Part shown: in pieces, positions 17,796-23,788 of the stretch
Layout of the letters: every line of letters begins with the position of its first letter
Numbering within the stretch: the stretch's first letter is position 1
NCBI GenBank assembly: GCA_003427395.1
Contig: BFEA01000133.1
Span: 2,283,586 to 2,307,373 of the forward strand
Length of the DNA: 23,788 nucleotides
Source of the DNA: Chara braunii
Taxonomy: Eukaryota; Streptophyta; Charophyceae; Charales; Characeae
Direction of reading: 5' to 3'
Notes under the pieces: model-generated
Told to the model about the DNA's origin: nothing
Database searches by the model: none
Seen by the model: the letters and a program-made list of their open reading frames with translations, nothing else
Program-made: the position numbers and the translations under genes

Positions 17796-19456
17796 AAAGT
17801 AAGCCAGTTTTTTGTATCCAAGAGACCGCCTTGCTGCAGTATGCCACGTCTAAAGATTTTGACCAGGAGGTCCCCAATTTCATTTGCGGACCAGAGGTCT
17901 CCTGCCTTTATTTTCAGCAGTTGCAGGTCCTTGAGCCCTTCGTGGTCTAGCCACCGCATCTCGTCGGATTTCAGGTGGTCGTAGCGCATGTATATGTCTT
18001 TGAGTCCTAGTCTTTCTAGCCCTTGGGTGAGCACTAGGGCCGTTGAGGCCCCTGCCGGGAGCCGGTTGTGCACCAAGTGGCGGATATCCGACCTTCCAAA
18101 CACCGATTTCCCGGCCCAGGATGTCAGTGAGAGGAACACCGAGGAGCATCCCTGGAGGGAGACTTCTCCATGCGTGGTCCCCGGGGGGGCTGAAAGCCCC
18201 AACTCCCATACCTCATCCCTCTACCGGACTCGTAGTAGGACTATACCTTTCTGCGTGGGGAGCTCGCTGCAGGGTGCAGTCTCCAATAGGTGTTTGATTT
18301 TTTGTCTTCGACTAGTGAGTTTCGTGTCCGGTGGTTTGGGGGGGAGCAGCTTGTGCGGGGCGGGCGGGTGTGCTGGTTTAGCCGCGTCCCAGGATGGCAG
18401 CGCAAGGCACAGTCTTTGTGGAGCATCTGGACCCGCCTTTTGTGTCTGCTCTCCCATCGGGCCTGCCCCCGTCTCCTCAGGCCTTTTTTCTAAGTTTTCT
18501 ATTTTTCCTTTGCTGCTGTTTTGCGTTTCGCCTTCCCCCTTTCCTTGTTCTGCCCTGGTTGTCTCGCCGTTGCCCCCCTCCTTGTCCTCTCCCTACTGTC
18601 CCCCCCTCCTATTCTGCCCCTCACTCCCCCCTTCTCTCTATGCTTCCTTTGTCCCCTCCTCCCCCTCCTTGTCCTTGTCCTCTCCCCACTGTCCCCCCTT
18701 TTGCTGTCTTTCGGCGTGTTGTCTGTCTGCCCCTCACTCCCCCCTTCTCTCTGCGCCTGGGTCATGAGTGGCCATTGTTGTACCTGAGCCGCAGGTGGCC
18801 AGGGTCCTTTCTGGGTTCTCCACTTTACCTTCCCCCGTGTCTACTATCCTCGCCTCTGTACCTGCTTTATTGTTGTTCTGTGCAGCTCCTCTCCCCTTTT
18901 CCTGCTCTTCCCCCGCCTTCCCCCCAACGCACCCCCCCTGTCCCTCACCCCGCAGTGCCTCACCTTGCTGCCCCGGGGCCGGTCGCATCCCCTCTTCCCG
19001 CAGCCCCTACTGTTGCTGTTCTTGCTCCTGTCCTGCTCCTTCGTTGACGGTCTGTACGTTTTCGGGGTCTGTGAAGGCCTGCATTTTTTCAGCAGGGGTA
19101 CCATTTCCGGTACCATTTGCTGTGTCCTGCCTGGGGGGCGGAGGGTGGAAGCGGGCAACCACTATACCTAAGAGTCTGTGACAGACTTCTGACCAGTTCG
19201 CCCCCGCCGGCAACCCTTGGGTTAGGGCCTTTTGGAGGCTGGCACTACATTCCAGAAGGGGGATGAGCGCCCGATAAGTGTCGTCCCATAATTGGTCGCT
19301 CCCTGCCCCATATCTCAGGTGTAAGTTATCCATCAGCCTGTCGCCCACCTCCTGTAGCCCAACTCTTTGCGTTCCCCTCCCCCCTTCGCCTTGCTGTGTG
19401 TTGCCTCCTTCGGAGGAGGTGGACTGGCCTGCACCCTGTTCCTCTGCCTCGGTCAT
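17792..19456 (-). pseudogene. Extra middle ORF of the LINE, decayed (555 codons)
   Basis: One minus-strand frame runs 555 codons from an ATG at 19454-19456, which overlaps the ORF1 stop as ATGA, to TGA at 17792, which overlaps the start of the endonuclease frame as GTGA. It is broken by TAG at 19007, 18638, 18593 and 18221 and TGA at 18734, yet keeps protein-like character throughout. An N-terminal globular stretch (LMDNLHLRYGAGSDQLWDDT, LLECSASLQKALTQGLPAG) is followed by a Gln/Glu/Gly/Lys-rich disordered middle. The C-terminal globular stretch contains LKSDEMRWLDHEGLKDLQLL and IGDLLVKIFRRGI. I recognise no domain. It may be an ORF1 extension, an accessory ORF or an ancestral N-terminus of ORF2. 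The low-complexity middle weakens the single-ORF reading. Confidence 0.5.
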
Positions 19457-21240
19457 CTCCAGTTCTGGGGGGGGAGGGGGAGGGGGGGGGATCCCGAAAC
19501 TGTTTCTATATCCATGGGTTCTGAGCTGAAGGCATCTTCAAACAGGTCGTCTGGGGCCTGTTGCAATGCCTTTTTGCCTTTCGCACTCTCAGAGTTGTAG
19601 GGGGCGGGTGAGGGTTCGGGTTCCTTTTGTTGCAGTGCCCCTATTGTCACCGGTACTGGTTGTTTGGCCACTGGCATATACTCCATCGCTGTCGGTCCCC
19701 AACCCCGACCCTTTTGTCCCCCTGGAGGCTGTCTGTTTTGCTGAGTGAGCTGGCCGTCTGTCCCTCGCAGCGGTGGTGCTTTGAGAGTGGGTAATTTTAT
19801 GCCTGGGTTTTTGGGGGGCTGTGTGGTCTGCGCAGTTTTCTCCGCCTTAGAAGGCTGTGTGGTCGGCACGGTCTTTTCCGCCATCGTGGGTTCCTTCCTC
19901 AAGGGGGGTACCCACTCAACAGGCGGTCGCGTCGCTCTGCAGGGGTCCCCCCGCCCTTCCCAGGTCCAGCCTTTGGGTCGTCCCTCGGGATCGATGTCCT
20001 CCAGATACACCCACCCTTCCGCCATGGTCCATCGGTTGGGCCTGCGCGGGTCTTGTTGGAGCTGTCCCGCCTTCAGGCCCCGCATGTTGGGATGCTGGGG
20101 GCACGCGGACTCCGTGCTGAGGTGGCCGTACGCTCTGCACTTATGGCACCATGGCCGGAATTTGTGCGCGGTGTGGATTTGATATATCTTCCCTCCCATT
20201 CTGTAGGGGATTATGTCATCAATGGAAAACGGCTGGTCCTTGGGGAGGTTGAGGGCCAGCATCATGTAGTCATCCCGCCTTGCCACGAAGGACGGGAGTG
20301 GGTCAATGAAATCGACTATGTTATACTGTTGGCCTAGGTCATGGACGAATGCAGCCTGCACCTCCACCGGGATGTGCCTCATTTCTACCAAAAAAAAGTT
20401 TTTCATGAGTTGTTCCCTCTTCTCCTCTGGGGACAACTTTTTTGGTTGCCATGGGAATATCCGTACCTCCGATCCCTCCCATCTTATTCTTCGACATTCG
20501 TCAATTCGCTGTTTGTCCTGTGTGAACAGACTGAGGACGGTGAAGACAGTTGATGAGAGGGGGTGGATGAGGAAAATTTTTTGCACCGCCTCGGGACTGC
20601 CTTTCATTTCTTCCAGGCGTTTGCTTATCCAACGAATTTTGTCATTAACTGACTTTTGTGCGATATCCCCATGAAACAACCAATTATTCGCGTGCTTGAT
20701 GTAGGCTTCGTCTCTCGCAGCCAGTTTATCTACCGGGTACGTTTTCATCACCGTCTTCCTCCCCCCCTGTTCCACCACTTGGTTTTCAGAGGGGAGGAGG
20801 ATCAAAGTGAGGAAGTAGACCCGCGCTGATGAGAATTTACGGAGAGGTACTTTTAGTGTCTCTTCCTCCCCCTGCTGTGATGTATGGCCGTCCCTTTTGA
20901 TGGTGAGGATTTTTTCCTGGATCGTACACCTAACTCGCTGCGCCCATGAGGCTGTTGGTTCTTTTGTTTTTACCTTTTGGTTGTGAGTGATTGCTTCGTT
21001 TGGTTCGCGTTTTTCTGTTCTCTTTTCCGTGTTTTTTTCCTCTTCTGTCAGCATCTCCTCGTCATCCACACCTCCCTCCCCTTTTTGCTTCTCTTCTTCT
21101 TCCTTATTTTGTTCTCCCACCGTAAGCATCTCCAGGTCGTTGTCCCGGGACGTTGCATGGGAGAGCAGGGTCACTGTCGGTTCTGGCCCTTCTGTCCGGG
21201 GGGTCAAGGTTTCTTTGGGGGTCGGCCATAGCTGCCGCAC
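19453..21240 (-). CDS. LINE ORF1, gag-like RNA-binding protein
   Basis: 595 uninterrupted codons, the best preserved frame in the window. Residues 40-95 are acidic, Lys/Glu-rich and probably disordered. About 135-355 form a globular region resembling the DUF4283/RRM-like part of plant LINE ORF1 and gag proteins (SEVRIFPWQPKKLSPEEKRE, then QQYNIVDFIDPLP). A zinc knuckle follows, CHKC-x4-H-x6-C at residues 365-380; the CX2CX4HX6C spacing is longer than the usual CX2CX4HX4C. The Pro/Gln-rich tail repeats KTVPTTQP / KTAQTTQP. The protein would coat LINE RNA. The frame opens with GTG directly after an in-frame TAG (21244-21246). The first in-frame ATG is residue 38. An ATG at 21303-21305 lies upstream in another frame across a G/C homopolymer, so the true start is unresolved. 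Its stop overlaps the next ORF as ATGA. Confidence 0.85.
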   Translation of the reverse strand: MRQLWPTPKETLTPRTEGPEPTVTLLSHATSRDNDLEMLTVGEQNKEEEEKQKGEGGVDDEEMLTEEEKNTEKRTEKREPNEAITHNQKVKTKEPTASWAQRVRCTIQEKILTIKRDGHTSQQGEEETLKVPLRKFSSARVYFLTLILLPSENQVVEQGGRKTVMKTYPVDKLAARDEAYIKHANNWLFHGDIAQKSVNDKIRWISKRLEEMKGSPEAVQKIFLIHPLSSTVFTVLSLFTQDKQRIDECRRIRWEGSEVRIFPWQPKKLSPEEKREQLMKNFFLVEMRHIPVEVQAAFVHDLGQQYNIVDFIDPLPSFVARRDDYMMLALNLPKDQPFSIDDIIPYRMGGKIYQIHTAHKFRPWCHKCRAYGHLSTESACPQHPNMRGLKAGQLQQDPRRPNRWTMAEGWVYLEDIDPEGRPKGWTWEGRGDPCRATRPPVEWVPPLRKEPTMAEKTVPTTQPSKAEKTAQTTQPPKNPGIKLPTLKAPPLRGTDGQLTQQNRQPPGGQKGRGWGPTAMEYMPVAKQPVPVTIGALQQKEPEPSPAPYNSESAKGKKALQQAPDDLFEDAFSSEPMDIETVSGSPPLPLPPQNWR

Positions 21241-22420
21241 GCCCTAGGGAGAGGGGGGGGGGGGAGGGCGTAGGGTTGACTGCGGCTTCGTTGCTGGTCG
21301 GCCATATGGGCAGATCGCCAACTGTCTTGCTGTATTCTGTCTCAAGGCGCCCTGGTAAAAGATGAGGGACCCAGGTCCCCTGACCCTCCTGTACCCCAGT
21401 TCCATCACACGAGCTCTACGAGAGTGATCTCAGCTGTGCAACGTGGAGATGTCATCGATGCACCTACCCCTCCTCTGCTGCGGATTTGCTTTGTTTGCCT
21501 GGCCCGTTGCTTTTGTTCTTGTTATTGATCGAAATTTTGCTATTGTTAAGTGATTTTAGATTGTTTTGGGGAGTTTTTTGTTTTTTGTTTTTTTTTTGGC
21601 TCGGGGGCGCCCTCGGGGGAAGGGGTGGGGGGCAGGATGGGCTGGGGGGCCTGATGGGCCGTACCTGTTATCCACCTGCCGTGTTGACTTCCTCGTTGAC
21701 TGACCGCTTCCGTCGGTTTTCGGAGCTATGCCCTTATGTCTTCCGTTGTCGGCTTTCGCTGCCTTTCCTCTTATGCTTCTTTAGGCCGTCCGCGTATCCC
21801 ACCCGATTGCTGATGTTCACCGCACGCGCCTCGTCCTCCCTACCCTCCCTGCTCCTGTCAATTCCTTCCTAAGTAATCCGCTGTCCCCTTCCTCCCAACG
21901 TAATCCTCTTTCCTGCTCGGCACGTTTCGCCCACACTCGATCGCCGGTGCCACACGTCTTCCGCCTTGCGCGTTTCCAGTCGTCACCTCCTCGCCCTCTA
22001 CTCCATCCAGCCTCATCCACCTCCTTCCATCCCCGCTGCCCCTAGATCCTCCCTCCCCTTTTTTTGCAACTCCTTTCCGTCGCCACTACGCTCCCCCACG
22101 GTGTTGACCACCTCCTTACCGTTTTCCTTCGGTGTCTTTTCGTCCGGTCTCGCTTTCCGGGTGCGATGTTGACCTCCTCCTCGCTGCTGCTCTCAGGCGT
22201 CTCCCCGTGTACTCTGTCCACCCTGTATTCAGTGTGTGTTGTTCTCGTCGCCGTTTCACTCCACCCTTGTTTCGCCGCGCTTGTCTTGCACACTTCAGCA
22301 ATCCTCAGGCTCACTCCACTCGAAACCTTCCGATCCATTGAGATTAAAATGACGGTCCACATCAGGACACAGGCAGCTTCTTCCCGTTTTTCTTTTCTTT
22401 TCTCTTTCTTTTGATTTAGT
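21241..22420 (-). promoter_or_regulatory. Purine-rich LINE 5' leader (probable internal promoter)
   Basis: About 1.1 kb upstream of ORF1, strongly pyrimidine-rich on plus (purine-rich on minus), including a 12-base G-run near 21253-21264. No open frame is convincing on either strand. Full-length LINEs need an internal promoter in this region, so that role is inferred from position; I see no specific element. The end at about 22,420 is set by the change in composition. Confidence 0.4.
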
Positions 22421-22990
22421 CTGATTGTGACCGCGGCTCCACATGCATCCCAGAGCCCAGCACTTAGGGACTCGACATGGAGTAGAAAAGACTGTGTCGG
22501 TCCTAGTTCCTTCGCGTCCCTAGGCGAGCCCAGCGGCTACCACGAGCACGGGCCGCTTGTGCTCTGCTATGCAGCAGGGTGCCGAGTCTGCGTGGACCAA
22601 TGGAAGTCAAATGGCGCACCCGCACCTTTTTGCTGAGGTGAGTGCCAACTGGAACTGATCCAGAAACAAGCCGTAAGATTGGTGTGCCTGGTACACTGCG
22701 GAGGGCCGGGACACTCGGGGCATGGACATAATTTGAGCATTCCACTACGGGTAGTTAGGTATAACTGCTATTTGGCGGTACCAACCTTGGCCCACCTCCG
22801 TGCTGGGCATGCAAATAATTTGCACATAATTTGGACAGACCATTACCCGGGTGCAGAAGCAAGTAGGACGCTCACACTGGGTATGGGGGGTATTTCCATC
22901 TTTCTTTAAATGGGGTACAGATGCAATTTCCCCTTAGGTTAGAGCTATCCCAGCTGCGAAGTCTCAATCCAGCAAAAAAAAGGGAAAAAA
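22421..22990. other. Unassigned flank right of the LINE
   Basis: Balanced composition, no supported gene. A small direct repeat, AATAATTTGCAC / ATAATTTGGAC, lies near 22,813-22,835, with a similar ATAATTTGAGC at about 22,729. No tRNA-like fold was found. Confidence 0.35.
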
Positions 22991-23340
22991 GAAATGTTCG
23001 CAAGACAGCTCGACTCGAATACAACGCGTACGGGTGATGCTCGGGCAAAACGGCAATCCAGAGAAGAGGCCACTCTCATCGTTTGCAATTTTCCCTGTTC
23101 CCGCGCCCGTCGCTATCCCTTCACAACCACGTCTGGAAATAGTCCACAGAAGGCCCCTACCACCTACCATCGGGTCTTTTTGCCGCCATCTTCACTTCGA
23201 CTTGTCGGCCCCAGGGTGAGCCTGCGCAAAGCCTCCCGTAGGTTGCTGTCGTGGTTCGTGCCGTGACGGCGTCGTGCTTGAAAGCCATAGCTAGCTCAAG
23301 ATGGTAGGTTCCCGCTTTCACGTCTCGATTCATCTGCCTC
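22991..23340. other. CpG-rich stretch, possible promoter or 5' exon
   Basis: CpG-rich compared with its surroundings. On minus, AAGATGGCGGCAAAAAGACC (near 23,175-23,195) gives a short frame beginning MAAKRPDG, followed by GTAGGT, which could be a splice donor. A plus frame at 22994-23266 (90 codons, Arg/Ser-rich) competes. Neither has a domain. This is the only place in the window where I would look for the edge of a host gene. Confidence 0.2.
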
Positions 23341-23429
23341 TATATGTTTTTTTTACTGTGGTGTATCCTCTCCTTCTCCCTTCTCGGGTCTCCTCTGTGT
23401 GTTCCTTGTTTTTCTTCGTCTCCTCCTCA

Positions 23430-23434
23430 GTCTG

Positions 23435-23495
<61 letters not shown>

Positions 23496-23617
23496 CCTTC
23501 TGCTTGCCCTTGTCTGCTGTCTGTCTTTCTCTCCCTGTCTTTCTTTCTTTTCCTCCACTGGTCTCTCTCTCCCTCTCCCTCTCTCTGTTCCCTCCTCTGC
23601 TATCCCTGCCTTTCTCT

Positions 23618-23670
<53 letters not shown>
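23430..23670. repeat. (CT)n microsatellite, two blocks
   Basis: Long CT alternation at about 23434-23491 and again at about 23620-23668, separated by pyrimidine-rich sequence (TTCTCTCCCTGTCTTTC-like). Arg-Glu or Ser-Leu repeat frames across it are artefacts. Confidence 0.95.
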
Positions 23671-23675
23671 TTGCG

Positions 23676-23788
23676 TGCACACACACGCACACGAACACGC
23701 ACACAAACACGCACACAAACACGCACACAAACACGCACACAAACAGGCACACAAACACGCACACAAACACGCACATAAACACACCCAC
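23676..23788. repeat. 12-bp tandem array (ACACAAACACGC)
   Basis: At least eight near-identical 12-bp units run to the window edge, with variants such as ACAAACAGGCAC and ACATAAACACAC. The array continues beyond the window. Its frames stay open because the period is a multiple of three. Confidence 0.95.

Larger units (their letters stand above)
12682..22420 (-). mobile_element. L1-like LINE retrotransposon, near full length, inactivated
   Basis: Read on the minus strand it has a roughly 1.1-kb purine-rich leader, ORF1, an additional middle ORF, ORF2 (endonuclease, reverse transcriptase, zf-RVT-like end), a 3' UTR of about 440 bp and a poly(A) tail (T-run 12682-12705). There are no long terminal repeats. 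The domain order and C-terminal module match plant L1-clade LINEs. The element is not active: ORF2 carries at least two frameshifts and two TAG stops, the middle ORF has five stops, and a 47-base N gap (12706-12752) lies just inside the tail. The 5' end is not marked by a visible target-site duplication; 22,420 is where the pyrimidine-rich (plus) leader composition ends. Confidence 0.85.

Noticed and set aside
17988-19181. Pro/Ser/Leu-rich plus frames (259, 217 and 137 codons)
   Set aside because: They come from pyrimidine-rich antisense of the low-complexity middle ORF. No motifs, and composition explains the openness.
12682-22420. LTR retrotransposon
   Set aside because: No long direct terminal repeats, no integrase or protease. 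Endonuclease upstream of RT and a poly(A) tail indicate a LINE.
23344-23788. Frames of 143-144 codons rich in Ser-Leu, Arg-Glu or Cys-Val
   Set aside because: They translate (CT)n and the 12-bp array; the period keeps frames open without selection.

Overview
This window looks like repeat-rich nuclear DNA from a green-plant-type genome. The evidence is plant L1-like non-LTR retrotransposon proteins with a C-terminal zf-RVT-like module, a hAT-like transposon end, many microsatellites and poly(A) tracts, and no bacterial gene organisation. A streptophyte (land plant or charophyte alga) is my inference; no host gene proves it. I see no convincing intact host gene, tRNA, rRNA or CRISPR array.

Layout. 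Positions 1-2,181 hold a poly(A) retroposition scar, a minisatellite with an 11-bp base unit and a 33-bp period, and two adjacent imperfect hairpins. Positions 2,182-2,440 are a minus-strand retroposon tail that shares sequence with the 3' region of the large LINE further on. Positions 2,440-9,160 are AT-rich DNA with diverged direct duplications, a 42-bp-arm hairpin, a 1.43-kb nested palindromic (foldback) element ending in a hAT-like CAGGGTTGCCG terminus, and a (TA)n tract. Positions 9,165-9,430 hold a plus-strand reverse-transcriptase relic. Positions 9,447-11,340 look like decayed minus-strand coding sequence of unknown identity. Positions 11,948-12,217 are a diverged tandem duplication.

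The dominant feature is a roughly 9.7-kb LINE on the minus strand (about 22,420 down to 12,682). It has a long purine-rich 5' leader, ORF1 (gag-like, CCHC knuckle), an unusual extra ORF between ORF1 and ORF2, ORF2 (apurinic-type endonuclease, reverse transcriptase, zf-RVT-like C-terminus), a 3' UTR and a poly(A) tail next to a 47-N assembly gap. It is recognisable end to end but disabled by at least two frameshifts and several in-frame stops, nearly all TAG. The right edge (23,340-23,788) is (CT)n and a 12-bp (ACACAAACACGC-like) tandem array.

The LINE ORFs would act together: ORF1 binds RNA, and the ORF2 endonuclease nicks DNA and primes reverse transcription. Stop-start overlaps (ATGA, GTGA) between the three ORFs suggest coupled translation in the parental element.
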